In this document: piece after piece, positions 20,612 to 29,808 of the stretch | Position numbering within the stretch: the first letter of the stretch is position 1 | How the letters are laid out: each line of letters begins with the position of its first letter | Assembly: GCA_023954715.1 (NCBI GenBank) | Contig: JAGSHD010000015.1 | Span: 59,772-123,771, forward strand | Source: Candidatus Cloacimonadota bacterium | GTDB taxonomy: Bacteria > Muiribacteriota > UBA6191 | Length of the DNA: 64,000 nt | Reading direction: 5' to 3' | The notes under the pieces: generated by a model | What the model was told of the DNA's origin: nothing | The model's input: only the letters and a program-made list of their open reading frames with translations | The model's database searches: none | Program-made: the position numbers and the translations under genes

Positions 20612-21115
20612 ATGGAAAAACATGCTTATGCTCAACAGTTGATGGTCCCTGAAATAGACGATCAAGCCAATCAATATCAAAACTCTATTCATTTTTTAGA
20701 TGAAATAATGCCACTCTTAGAAAAACTTAGAGAGGATTTCCCATATCAATACCAAAGCTTTATCGATCAATGGAGCAAGTCCCGAATCATAAAGAAGAGT
20801 AATCGGTTCCAAGATACATTAGAGTACTTTTTAGTATTTTTAAAGCATAGCTTCGGAATGAATTTTCACATCATTGAAGAAGAAGACATGTATCACATTG
20901 AGTCCATGGATTGCCCTCTAATTCAATTACAAAGGCAAAATCGTGAAGTCAGTGAGTTAGAGCGAAAAACTCTTTGTTTTCATTGCTCAGAGTTCCATAT
21001 TATAAAATTTTTAAGACACCACCAAGTATCATACCGCTTAACCCTCTTTCCATCAGGCTGCCAAATACAAGTAGAAAACCCAAGAGAAGAACAACAAAAC
21101 CCCTTGTTCTACTAA
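20612..21115 (+). CDS. Hypothetical protein with CxxC
   Basis: 167 aa ORF, 'MDCPLI...KTLCFHCSEFH...FPSGCQI' conserved-looking Cys pattern; no family recognised. Confidence 0.5.
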   Translation: MEKHAYAQQLMVPEIDDQANQYQNSIHFLDEIMPLLEKLREDFPYQYQSFIDQWSKSRIIKKSNRFQDTLEYFLVFLKHSFGMNFHIIEEEDMYHIESMDCPLIQLQRQNREVSELERKTLCFHCSEFHIIKFLRHHQVSYRLTLFPSGCQIQVENPREEQQNPLFY

Positions 21116-21191
21116 AAGTAGCCCCCAAGAACAGCAAGAAAAGACTCCACAACAAAACAAGCTTTTGAAAAACAAGTAAAGCTATAAATAA

Positions 21192-21214
21192 GAATTCAAG
21201 CCAAGCAAGAATTC
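21192..21214. repeat. Small hairpin repeat B1
   Basis: GAATTC-AAGCCAAGCAA-GAATTC. Confidence 0.6.
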
Positions 21215-21239
21215 CCCATCCAACTTCAACAAAAAGAAA

Positions 21240-21262
21240 GTGTTCAAGCGAAGCAAGAACAC
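21240..21262. repeat. Small hairpin repeat B2
   Basis: GTGTTC-AAGCGAAGCAA-GAACAC; same core as B1 with compensating stem. Confidence 0.6.
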
Positions 21263-21283
21263 AAACCCCCATAACGCAAAAAA

Positions 21284-21382
21284 GATCTCATATGAAGGAA
21301 GTATTTTGGTTTACTCATTTTCGACGTGTACTAGTGTACACAAGAAAATGAAGTAAGCCAAAAGACGAGTTCAGATGAGATC
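21284..21382 (+). repeat. REP-like long hairpin repeat, copy 1
   Basis: Nested inverted repeats GATCTCAT...ATGAGATC, TTTTGGTTTACT(C)ATTTTC...GAAAATGAAGTAAGCCAAAA, GTGTAC-TAGT-GTACAC. Confidence 0.8.
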
Positions 21383-21394
21383 GTAAACAAGAAC

Positions 21395-22450
21395 CTAGTT
21401 TACGGTGCGGACATACACTGGTAAGTTATCTGATTCAGATAACTCAGTCGCAGCTTCAAGAGCCTTTCTACGAGTAGCGTAGTTACCAACTAATACCTTG
21501 TATAAAGTTTTAGAGCCCTTGTGAGTTACCTCAACATCTGAGTTAAAACCTTTTTTGAACATAGAGTCTCTAAGAGCCTGAGCATTATCTTCTCGTAAAA
21601 ATGATCCTATTTGAATCGTAAATTGAATCATTGCCGCTCTTGTTCTGAAGTTTTCAACAGAAGGTAAAGCAGCTGGGTTTTTAGCTTTATCAATTTGAAC
21701 TTGTTTATCGATATTTTCAATATCGCCTTGAGTCAGAATACTAAACTTAGCTTTTGTGTTTCTGAGACTTAAGTAGCTCTCAAGCTTAGCCAAGTCACTT
21801 TGATCTAAAGGTGAACCTAAATAAACACCATAAACATCATTAAACAATACCAAATCGAATTGAATATCTAAGTCTCCAAAATCCATTTGCTTCATTGCAT
21901 CAAATGCCTCTTGTCTAGTAGCAAAAGTTGTGGCAAGCTTCAACTGAAAAACTTCAGTATTTACAGCATCATTTACCTCTAACTGAGTTGACATAGGGGC
22001 ATCCAAAAAGCTCTCTGTAACATTAACACCAGTATTTGCTGTTTGCTTCACGACGACATCAGGTACAACCATGTTTATATCTGTATTATCTTCTAGAACA
22101 GAATCGGGAATATCAACAATTGGCGACTCAGTTACTTCTACCAATGGTGTCTCAGTGACATTGTCACCTAAAACACCATCTTCAAGATTTACCATGAAGT
22201 TTTCATCTGCTCCTGCATCTGAAATAACCACAGTACCCGCATCATCTTGAGATGAGTCCAAAATCATTTCGGAGGAAGATACATCAAACTCTCTATCAAC
22301 TGCACTAAACTGATTGGCTTTAAAAAAACTCTCAAAAGTAAATAACGCAAGATAAAACAGCAAGCATGCTATGATCAGCCATGCCATTAAAGATATTAAC
22401 TTATCTTGTGTTTCTGGTATTGTATCAAGAGTTTCTAGTGGTTCTTCCAT
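21395..22450 (-). CDS. SPOR-domain membrane protein
   Basis: N-terminal TM (LISLMAWLIIACLLFYLALFTFE); C-term 'IQFTIQIGSFLREDNAQALRDSMFKKGFNSDVEVTHKGSKTLYKVLVGNYATRRKALEAA' SPOR. Confidence 0.85.
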   Translation of the reverse strand: MEEPLETLDTIPETQDKLISLMAWLIIACLLFYLALFTFESFFKANQFSAVDREFDVSSSEMILDSSQDDAGTVVISDAGADENFMVNLEDGVLGDNVTETPLVEVTESPIVDIPDSVLEDNTDINMVVPDVVVKQTANTGVNVTESFLDAPMSTQLEVNDAVNTEVFQLKLATTFATRQEAFDAMKQMDFGDLDIQFDLVLFNDVYGVYLGSPLDQSDLAKLESYLSLRNTKAKFSILTQGDIENIDKQVQIDKAKNPAALPSVENFRTRAAMIQFTIQIGSFLREDNAQALRDSMFKKGFNSDVEVTHKGSKTLYKVLVGNYATRRKALEAATELSESDNLPVYVRTVN

Positions 22451-22576
22451 CTTTATTCCTATAATATTGAACTATTTTAAAGTCAGACCGAAACAGCCTT
22501 TTCGAAAAGACTATGAATCTTGCGTAAATATACCAAAAAAGACAAAATCATACAAGAAAGAACAAAAATTGTCCTA

Positions 22577-23197
22577 TTATCTTTCTTGCTGCATTCTTAC
22601 CACAAGCTCTTGAGCCTTTGGACCATCTAAACTCTCTAAGATTTTACCGAGAGTTTTAGGCTTCATACGCTTTAAAATTTGAAAAGACTCGTCAGCTCCC
22701 CCTAAATTTATAATTTCAGCAGCTTTTTGAGCATCCATTTTTGAATATGTAATTGCTAGTGTATCTAAACGCGCTTCGAGTTCAGCGTTTCTCGCTATAG
22801 CTCTTTGCTCTGCAAGTTTCTTTTCATTGTCTTTAAAACGCTTTACTTTACCATCGAAAGTAGTTTTCTCTTCTTCATGAATTTTAAACAAGTTTTCAAG
22901 CTTTTGTTTTTCTTCATGAATTTTCAAAGACTCTAGCTTTACTCTTTGAAGCAGCTCTTCAACATATTTCTCTTTATCAGTTAGCAGGGCCTGTTGCCTA
23001 TCTCTTGGAGACATAGAACTTACTTTAGCTCCCTGTAAGTATTTCTTTCCAATACTAGAGTTTTTTATCACATCAGGAAACTTACTTTTTAAATCTACGA
23101 ACCCCATATAATCGCTCATAATTAATATTACAATAGAAAGAATAGCAATTACTACACTCAAAAATATCATCATTATTTTTTCAACAAAACTACCCAT
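22577..23197 (-). CDS. MotE/YlxF-like flagellar protein (MgtE-N/FliG-like fold, coiled coil)
   Basis: N-term TM, coiled coil, C-term 'MDAQKAAEIINLGGADESFQILKRMKPKTLGKILESLDGPKAQELVVRM'; follows fliJ. Confidence 0.75.
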   Translation of the reverse strand: MGSFVEKIMMIFLSVVIAILSIVILIMSDYMGFVDLKSKFPDVIKNSSIGKKYLQGAKVSSMSPRDRQQALLTDKEKYVEELLQRVKLESLKIHEEKQKLENLFKIHEEEKTTFDGKVKRFKDNEKKLAEQRAIARNAELEARLDTLAITYSKMDAQKAAEIINLGGADESFQILKRMKPKTLGKILESLDGPKAQELVVRMQQER

Positions 23198-23640
23198 TAT
23201 TTACCCCGCTTAGCTCTTAAGATTAAGCTTATATCATCAATCTGTTCTTGCTCAAAAAGTAAGCGTTCTTTTTTATATTCTCGTATTGCCTTTTCTTCTA
23301 GCTTTTCGTAAATTTTCACTTCTTTTACAGCCTCTTCTAAAAGTCTTTCGGCATATTTTACAGCACCGTATGCATCTTGCAGTTTTAACTCTTGAGATAC
23401 AATCTTATAGTCTACCCCATCTTCATAGGCCTTGGCATGTTCTGCCCTATGAAAATCTAACTCTTGTTTAAATTTTATTATACAATCTCTAACCGATCTT
23501 TTTTCATCATGCAAAACTTTTAAGTTTTTTTGTTCTTCTTCAAACTTTTTTTGACTCTCAAACAAAAAATCCTTTTGCTCATCTACTTTACGCTCTTTCA
23601 ACTTTTTCACAACAGCCAAACGAAATGTAAATTTTTTCAT
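23197..23640 (-). CDS. fliJ: Flagellar export protein FliJ
   Basis: 147 aa coiled coil 'FTFRLAVVKKLKERKVDEQKDFL' directly after fliI. Confidence 0.85.
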   Translation of the reverse strand: MKKFTFRLAVVKKLKERKVDEQKDFLFESQKKFEEEQKNLKVLHDEKRSVRDCIIKFKQELDFHRAEHAKAYEDGVDYKIVSQELKLQDAYGAVKYAERLLEEAVKEVKIYEKLEEKAIREYKKERLLFEQEQIDDISLILRAKRGK

Positions 23641-24947
23641 TGTAGAGCCTCTGCTAATTGTCTTTGCATCTCATCGAATGATACATATTCATGAGTACCC
23701 TGTTTTAAAAACGCATTGATTTGATCAATTTTTGCAATAGCCATATCTGTTTTAGCATTAGAACCCGCTTGATATGCCCCAATATCAATTAAGTCCTTAC
23801 TTTTTTCATAGTTGGCTAATAGTTCACGTAATTGAATTTGTAGCTCCCTATGACGATCATCAGAAATAGTCAGCATAAGTCGAGATACAGACTCCATAAC
23901 GTTAATAGCAGGGAAATGCCCTTGATGGGCTAAGTCTCTAGACATAACAATATGTCCATCTAACAAACCTCTAACAGCATCTGCTACTGGTTCATCCATA
24001 TCTCCACCTTCTACTAAAACTGTATAGATTCCAGTGATTGAACCATGTTGGTTGGTACCAGCTCTTTCAAACAGTCTAGGCATTAATGCAAAAACTGATG
24101 CTGGGTATCCTCGATTTGTTGGCGTCTCATCTGCTGCCAATCCTACTTCTCTTTGAGCCAAGGCAAATCGTGTTACAGAATCCATCATTAGCATTACATT
24201 TTTACCTTGATCTCTAAAATACTCTGCAATTGCAGTAGCAACGAATGCTCCCTTGAGTCTCACAATTGCCGGCTCAGATGACGTCGCAATCACTAATACA
24301 GATCGCTTCATACCTTCTTCACCAAGAGCCTCTTCTATAAACTCTCTTACTTCTCTCCCTCTTTCCCCAATTAAAGCAATTACATTAACCTCAGCTGCAG
24401 TATTTCTAGCAATCATACCCATTAAAGTTGATTTACCAACCCCAGAACCGGCAAACACCCCTACTCTTTGTCCTGTTCCACAAGTAATACAACTATCTAT
24501 GGAGCGAACTCCCATGGGCAAAACATCTCTGATGCTCGGTCTAGACATGGGGTTTGGAGGATCATTATCGACCTCATAATATTGAGTGGTTTTTATTTCG
24601 CCTAGTCCGTCGATAGCTTTACCTAATGGGTCCATAACTCGACCTAACACTTGTGGCCCAACCTTAACTCTCAAACTTTGACCAGAAGCCATTACTTTAG
24701 AGCCTGGGGCAATCCCCATAATAGGCCCATAAGGCATTAACTTTACTAACTCTTCTTTAAAACCGATGACCTCTGCTGTAATCTGCTCTCCATCTTTACC
24801 GATAATGTAGCAAATTTCACCCAATGAAACTTCAGGTCCAATAGATTCAATCAAAAGCCCAGTGACTCGATGGATTTTTCCAATTCCACTCACTAAGCGC
24901 GCCGCATCAATGCGTTCGTATAATCCCTCCCAATAAGCTTCATTCAT
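23637..24947 (-). CDS. fliI: Flagellum-specific ATPase FliI
   Basis: GVFAGSGVGKSTLMGMIARN Walker A; LIGERGREVREFIEE; PTNRGYPASVFALMPRLFERAG. Confidence 0.97.
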   Translation of the reverse strand: MNEAYWEGLYERIDAARLVSGIGKIHRVTGLLIESIGPEVSLGEICYIIGKDGEQITAEVIGFKEELVKLMPYGPIMGIAPGSKVMASGQSLRVKVGPQVLGRVMDPLGKAIDGLGEIKTTQYYEVDNDPPNPMSRPSIRDVLPMGVRSIDSCITCGTGQRVGVFAGSGVGKSTLMGMIARNTAAEVNVIALIGERGREVREFIEEALGEEGMKRSVLVIATSSEPAIVRLKGAFVATAIAEYFRDQGKNVMLMMDSVTRFALAQREVGLAADETPTNRGYPASVFALMPRLFERAGTNQHGSITGIYTVLVEGGDMDEPVADAVRGLLDGHIVMSRDLAHQGHFPAINVMESVSRLMLTISDDRHRELQIQLRELLANYEKSKDLIDIGAYQAGSNAKTDMAIAKIDQINAFLKQGTHEYVSFDEMQRQLAEALQ

Positions 24948-25761
24948 CAGGAAATAACTCCTTATTTAGAAGAAGCATTTGATTTTGAACTGACGAGTCT
25001 ACTGAACCTGTTTCGGATTCTAAAATACAGCCACCCCGATTCATGTTTAAATTAGGGACAAGCTCCACTTGAGTTGTTGGATGAAACAAACGTTTAAAAT
25101 CTTCTTCTTTACATTTGATAGCATCATAATCTTCTTGGGCTACGATCACTTTTAAATGATTAGCACGACTTAACTCTTTTAAGCCCTTTCGGATATTATT
25201 GTAAACATAATCCAATGTGTGCTTAGGAAGCTCGCCTAAAATCTTTTCGCTATACTTTCTGACATATTTGAATATGAATTCCTCTTGATTTGCTAAAAAT
25301 TGCTCTCTCTCAGCTAAAATCTGTTCACTAACGCTAGAAAGATTTTCGATCATATTTGTAAACTGTTTCAGCCCATCTGCATAACCAGCGTTATACCCCT
25401 CTTCTTGCCCTCTAGTAGATGCAGTGTCGTATAACTCTTGCGTTTGAGTTGTGAGATTGGCTAAATCTGCCTTTTTGGCTGCAAGCTCTTCTTGAAACTT
25501 TGCTTCAACTGCTTCTATTTCAGCTTCTTTGTGCTGCATAAAAACATCAGCTTGCGTCTGTGCTTCTAATATTAGAATTTCAGCTTCTCGCTTGGTGTCT
25601 TCACGAAGTTTATCAGACTCTAATTTTAGATTTTCTAAAGCAAGCTCTGAACTTTTGACAGCTTTATCTTGTAGAACTTCAGCTGTTGACTTAATTCGTT
25701 GCTCAATCTGCCATTCATCTCTTATGGATTGAATGGCATCTATTAGTTCATTGTGACTCAT
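24940..25761 (-). CDS. fliH: Flagellar assembly protein FliH
   Basis: Position upstream of fliI; long coiled coil plus 'ILESETGSVDSSVQNQMLLLNKEL' FliH/YscL C-term. Confidence 0.88.
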   Translation of the reverse strand: MSHNELIDAIQSIRDEWQIEQRIKSTAEVLQDKAVKSSELALENLKLESDKLREDTKREAEILILEAQTQADVFMQHKEAEIEAVEAKFQEELAAKKADLANLTTQTQELYDTASTRGQEEGYNAGYADGLKQFTNMIENLSSVSEQILAEREQFLANQEEFIFKYVRKYSEKILGELPKHTLDYVYNNIRKGLKELSRANHLKVIVAQEDYDAIKCKEEDFKRLFHPTTQVELVPNLNMNRGGCILESETGSVDSSVQNQMLLLNKELFPDE

Positions 25762-25830
25762 CTTAAACCTATACCCGACAAATTAGTCAGAATGCTTGAA
25801 TAAAACCAAGTGGTATATTCCTAAAAATAT

Positions 25831-26056
25831 GTAACTATTCAATTATAATTTTTCAATTTCCTAGTAAAGATTGATTACACCTAGCTTTTTGATCATTATA
25901 ATATTTTATATTTACAGCTTTTGAAGTGCAGTGAACTACTCGAAAAAAGCTTTAAAAACAAAAGAGATAGTGAGCTAAACCGCATTAATAAAGTAAAACC
26001 TACGATAAATTTGTATGTTCCTCGCCTTTTATCGAAGAGACCAGCTCAATACTTAC
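25831..26056 (+). mobile_element. MITE-like element copy 2 (226 bp) between fliF and fliH
   Basis: Starts GTAACTATTCAATTATAATTTTTC, ends CTCAATACTTAC (rc GTAAGTATTGAG); flanks AAAAATAT / AAAAATAA; internal similarity to copy 3. Confidence 0.85.
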
Positions 26057-26109
26057 AAAAATAACAAGTACTTACTATTATATCTTATCAGATTAAATAA
26101 AACTCAATT

Positions 26110-27666
26110 CTAGTAATAACTTTCATCAAACATAATGGTACGAATAATTTTAACTAAGGTCTCTGGCTCTTCTCTTGCTGTTTCCATGAGAAGTCTTTCA
26201 CGTTCGTTTTTCTCTCTTTGCTCAACAGTTAGAACTTCTTCTTCTGTTTCAGATTGCTCTTCAATAGACCTTTGAGCCATTTCAAGCATTTCAGAACGTT
26301 TCTTTCTACTGAATATTCGATACTCACGTAAGGCCCCTAACATTAATGCTAGAATCCCACAAATAATACCTGCAGTGAAAGCTTTAGCTTCAAAGGCTCT
26401 TAATTTAGTATCCTCACGACTCTTTCGCTCTTGGGCGATTCGGTTAAATACAAAAGCAGCAACCGAAATTTTATCTTTTCTAGCCTCATCAAAACCTACA
26501 GAAGCGGACACTAAATTAACAATAGTATCTTTTACTTCATCTGTTAGTTGCTTATCCGTCAAAACTTCGGAGTTTATCACAACCGAAACCGTCATTCTCT
26601 TAACCGTACCCAAAGCCTTTTTGATCACTTGAGATCTTTGCTTATATGCATAGTTGATCCGTGCTTCTTTCATTTTAGAAAAAGAAGTTGTTAGCTCAGG
26701 TGCTTGATAACCTGGGATATTACTTGTTGTCCCTGGTACAGCTTTTGGATCTTTTGTAGAGTTTTCACTTTCTTTGAGCTCCTCAGATATCTTCACCCCT
26801 TGATCTTCTCCAGCTACTGGTGGAGCTAGCTCTTTGGATTCTTCTGAAACTGTATCGAAATTAAGCTCTAAACTTACCTCTACATTTACGTTTTTCTCTC
26901 CGTAAATTTCTGCTAATGACTTTTGAGCCTTTCTTTTTAAATCCTTTTCTTTTTTTGCTGTTAAGTCATGATGAGTAACATTTTTATCTTTTTCATGAAT
27001 CAAAGTAATTAAGTCTCGACCCTTATCGTCACTAATATGAATATTTGATTCTTTTAGCCCCAAAACAGAGTTTTTAACTAAATTTATCATTGTTTTTACT
27101 TGAGCTACTTTAATATCAGCAAGAGGGTCCTCTAACTGAATCAAGACAGAAACAGTAGTTTCTTTTTGATCTACAGAAAACAAAGTGGCTTCTGCCCTTT
27201 GAATATGAACTTTAGCGTATTCTATATTGCGATAATGCATTATAGTTTTAGCTAAGGCCCCCTCTTTTGCACGGTTAATTTTTACGTCTAATTCTTTTTC
27301 AGTTAAACCAAAAGAAGAGTTCGCATCTAAAATTTCTGTGTAGTCTAAAACAGCATTAGGAAGTGCTTTTGCTTCAGCCAAGGCTAAATGAGCTTGTTCT
27401 CTCTTATCTCGAACAACAGAGATTACATGCCCTCCATCACTTGATTTAGCTTTAAACCCAAGTTCTTTTAACTTTGATTTTACAGCCAAAGCTTCTCTTT
27501 TATCTTTTATGTACTGAAAAATTGGAACGTATTCTTCACTTGAATATAAAGAAATAAACAAAGTTAAGATAATGAGTATAGAAAAGAAACCTACTGACGA
27601 ACCTATTTTTTGCTTGGTCGAAAGTTTTGCCCATGCGCTTTTTATATTAGCAATTTGATCATTCAT
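26110..27666 (-). CDS. fliF: Flagellar M-ring protein FliF
   Basis: Two TM segments; 'YAKVHIQRAEATLFSVDQKETTVSVLIQLEDP'; 'YAYKQRSQVIKKALGTVKRMTVSVVINSEVL'; C-term ETLVKIIRTIMFDES. Confidence 0.95.
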   Translation of the reverse strand: MNDQIANIKSAWAKLSTKQKIGSSVGFFSILIILTLFISLYSSEEYVPIFQYIKDKREALAVKSKLKELGFKAKSSDGGHVISVVRDKREQAHLALAEAKALPNAVLDYTEILDANSSFGLTEKELDVKINRAKEGALAKTIMHYRNIEYAKVHIQRAEATLFSVDQKETTVSVLIQLEDPLADIKVAQVKTMINLVKNSVLGLKESNIHISDDKGRDLITLIHEKDKNVTHHDLTAKKEKDLKRKAQKSLAEIYGEKNVNVEVSLELNFDTVSEESKELAPPVAGEDQGVKISEELKESENSTKDPKAVPGTTSNIPGYQAPELTTSFSKMKEARINYAYKQRSQVIKKALGTVKRMTVSVVINSEVLTDKQLTDEVKDTIVNLVSASVGFDEARKDKISVAAFVFNRIAQERKSREDTKLRAFEAKAFTAGIICGILALMLGALREYRIFSRKKRSEMLEMAQRSIEEQSETEEEVLTVEQREKNERERLLMETAREEPETLVKIIRTIMFDESYY

Positions 27667-27688
27667 TGAAAATTATCCTATTGCTAAA

Positions 27689-28003
27689 TTATAGACGTGT
27701 TGAAGAAATATCTCGATATGCTTCCATGATCTTCTTGCGAAGTGACATCATGGTTTTCATTGCCAGTCCAGCTCGCTCTGATGCAATCATAACATCATGA
27801 ACATTCTCGACTTCTCCCATCAAAAACTTTTTGGTAATGTCTTTGGACTGCATAGACAAGTCATTGGTATCATCCACTGCTTGCTCCATATAATCTGCAA
27901 AGTTACCAACAGCTTTATCTACTGGATTTTTTGGTTTCATGCTAACGCTATCTTCAAAAGAAGACACCATTCGTTCATTTATCTTTAAAAAGTCAAGGCT
28001 CAC
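27689..28003 (-). CDS. fliE: Flagellar hook-basal body protein FliE
   Basis: 'KKFLMGEVENVHDVMIASERAGLAMKTMMSLRKKIMEAYRDI'. Confidence 0.93.
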   Translation of the reverse strand: MSLDFLKINERMVSSFEDSVSMKPKNPVDKAVGNFADYMEQAVDDTNDLSMQSKDITKKFLMGEVENVHDVMIASERAGLAMKTMMSLRKKIMEAYRDISSTRL

Positions 28004-28018
28004 TAGTAGCTACTCCTT

Positions 28019-28462
28019 CTACCCCTGACCGATAGATAGAGCAGAATTAAATATCTGCTTGGAGGTTGATAAAGCGGTAACATTGGCTTCGTAGGCTCGA
28101 GAGGCGGTAATCATATCTACCATCTCTTTCACGACATTCACATTTGGTAAATCTACATATCCTTTCTCATTTGCATGAGGATGACTTGGGTCATAGATAG
28201 TTTTAAATTTAGATTTATCTTCTAGAATCTCGGCAACACGTACTCCAGAACCATTAAATGATTCGCCTTTGTTTGCTTTTTCGATTTTCTCCATTTCCTT
28301 GTTAAAGACTGCTTCAAATACAGGTAACTGTCTTCGGTAAGGGTTTCCATCATTGGTTTTTGTGGTATTTACATTGGCAATATTATTGGATATGATATCC
28401 ATTCTAAGTCGCTCTGCTGTCAACCCGGATGCTGCTATGTCAAATGATCTAAAAACTGTCAT
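28019..28462 (-). CDS. flgC: Flagellar basal-body rod protein FlgC
   Basis: 'SFDIAASGLTAERLRMDIISNNIANVNTT'; 'YVDLPNVNVVKEMVDMITASRAYEANVTAL'. Confidence 0.96.
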   Translation of the reverse strand: MTVFRSFDIAASGLTAERLRMDIISNNIANVNTTKTNDGNPYRRQLPVFEAVFNKEMEKIEKANKGESFNGSGVRVAEILEDKSKFKTIYDPSHPHANEKGYVDLPNVNVVKEMVDMITASRAYEANVTALSTSKQIFNSALSIGQG

Positions 28463-28472
28463 AATTTAATCC

Positions 28473-28886
28473 CTACTCTGCTTGGAGAATTTCTTTGAAT
28501 CCATTAAAGTAACTATTAATCTTTTGTGTGTACATCTGATATTTTAAACCATTTTTGGCCATTTCAGCCATTTCAATATCAACGTCTACACTTGATTTGT
28601 CATTACGATAATAGGTTTCTTCTTGAGTAACCAATCTAGGAGTTAAACTTTCAAAATCTTGTCGACCAAATGCTATATGTCTTGGGTTAGCACGCTTTGC
28701 TTTGAAGCCAGTCTTATCTATTGCTTCCCGGAGTTCTTTCTCAAAATCAGCAGTATCTCTACGCTTATATCCCGGTGTGTTTACATTAGATAAGTTGTTT
28801 ACCAAAAGATTATGACGAAATGCCGCATGATCAGCGGATCTTGTCATCATGGACAAATAGTTATTTGATGTCATTGATTTAATCAT
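28473..28886 (-). CDS. flgB: Flagellar basal-body rod protein FlgB
   Basis: 'RHNLLVNNLSNVNTPGYKRRDTADFEKELREAI'; adjacent to flgC. Confidence 0.95.
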   Translation of the reverse strand: MIKSMTSNNYLSMMTRSADHAAFRHNLLVNNLSNVNTPGYKRRDTADFEKELREAIDKTGFKAKRANPRHIAFGRQDFESLTPRLVTQEETYYRNDKSSVDVDIEMAEMAKNGLKYQMYTQKINSYFNGFKEILQAE

Positions 28887-28904
28887 TTTTCTCTCCTGGT
28901 TTAC

Positions 28905-28932
28905 TTATCGACCAAGCTTCACTAAAACATTA
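28905..28932 (-). promoter_or_regulatory. Possible FliA (sigma28)-type promoter for flgB
   Basis: Minus strand TAATGTTT-N12-GTCGATAA vs consensus TAAAGTTT-N11-GCCGATAA, followed by SD CCAGGAG and flgB ATG. Confidence 0.35.
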
Positions 28933-29376
28933 ACATAAAATGCACTTTTTTGCACTTTTTTGTTAGTCTTTGTACTTTTTTGTTTATTTTTGGAGGAAAT
29001 ATTTTTAATCAATTCTGAACTTTAAAAGTCCAAATCTCAATTTTTCAATCAAATTTTATGGCTTTTTAGTGTTGTATTTAATACATATAAAGCCTCAACT
29101 TAAATCAAATATACCTAGCCTGACTAAAAAAGTTATATTTAGATCCCTCCGCTATAGTCTGAATAAGCTCATAATAATTGTTGTAACATACAATCTACTG
29201 AACAAATAAAACCCCATGTTGATGGGCTTTGTATTTTTCATGATCCTGTTTGAAGGGGAAAGATTTTGAAAACTTAAGTCTTTGATTAATACAAATATAG
29301 AGTCTTTATATTTGGAGGGAATATATGATAGGGCTACTTAGTATATTGAAGTAGCTCATACTCCAAGTAAATAATT

Positions 29377-29694
29377 TTAGTCTTTTTGTAAATCAGGCAG
29401 AGAGATTGAATCTAGGTTTTCTATCTCTTCTTTTGAAAAGCTATCTACTTTTTGCAGTGCTCCCGAACTTTGCACAAACAGATAATACTTGCCACAGGAG
29501 TCCACTAAGTACATCGTTGTATTGGTATCAAAGCTTTGCTTTTTAACAACGTTAAACAACTCTCCGCTACCAGTAGCAATAAAGTTTGGATATTTTTTTA
29601 AATACTTACTCAAAAAAATAAACAAAGAAATTACTACAAACAAACCAAAAGCAATTCGTAAATATGTATTGGGATCAGAAATGATGTCTGGCAT
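29377..29694 (-). CDS. fliO: FliO/FliZ-like flagellar biosynthesis protein
   Basis: Short single-TM protein after fliM-fliY; 'LYVVDSCGKYYLF'-like FliO pattern (MYLVDSCGKYYLFVQSSG). Confidence 0.7.
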   Translation of the reverse strand: MPDIISDPNTYLRIAFGLFVVISLFIFLSKYLKKYPNFIATGSGELFNVVKKQSFDTNTTMYLVDSCGKYYLFVQSSGALQKVDSFSKEEIENLDSISLPDLQKD

Positions 29695-29766
29695 AAATTT
29701 ACTCTATAATCTCAAAAACTTAGTGTAAGACAGATTTATATAGTATTCTTTTTATCCCTATAATGC

Positions 29767-29800
29767 AAAAAAGGGTTTTGAAATTTCAAAACCCTTTTTT
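29767..29800. terminator. Bidirectional intrinsic terminator between fliY/N and fliO
   Basis: Perfect palindrome AAAAAAGGGTTTTGAAATTTCAAAACCCTTTTTT. Confidence 0.8.
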
Positions 29801-29808
29801 AAAAACAA

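Noticed and set aside
21395-22450. Possible novel surface system from the SPOR-domain protein
   Set aside because: A standard TM + SPOR architecture adequately explains it; adjacency to the flagellar genes alone is weak evidence of anything new.
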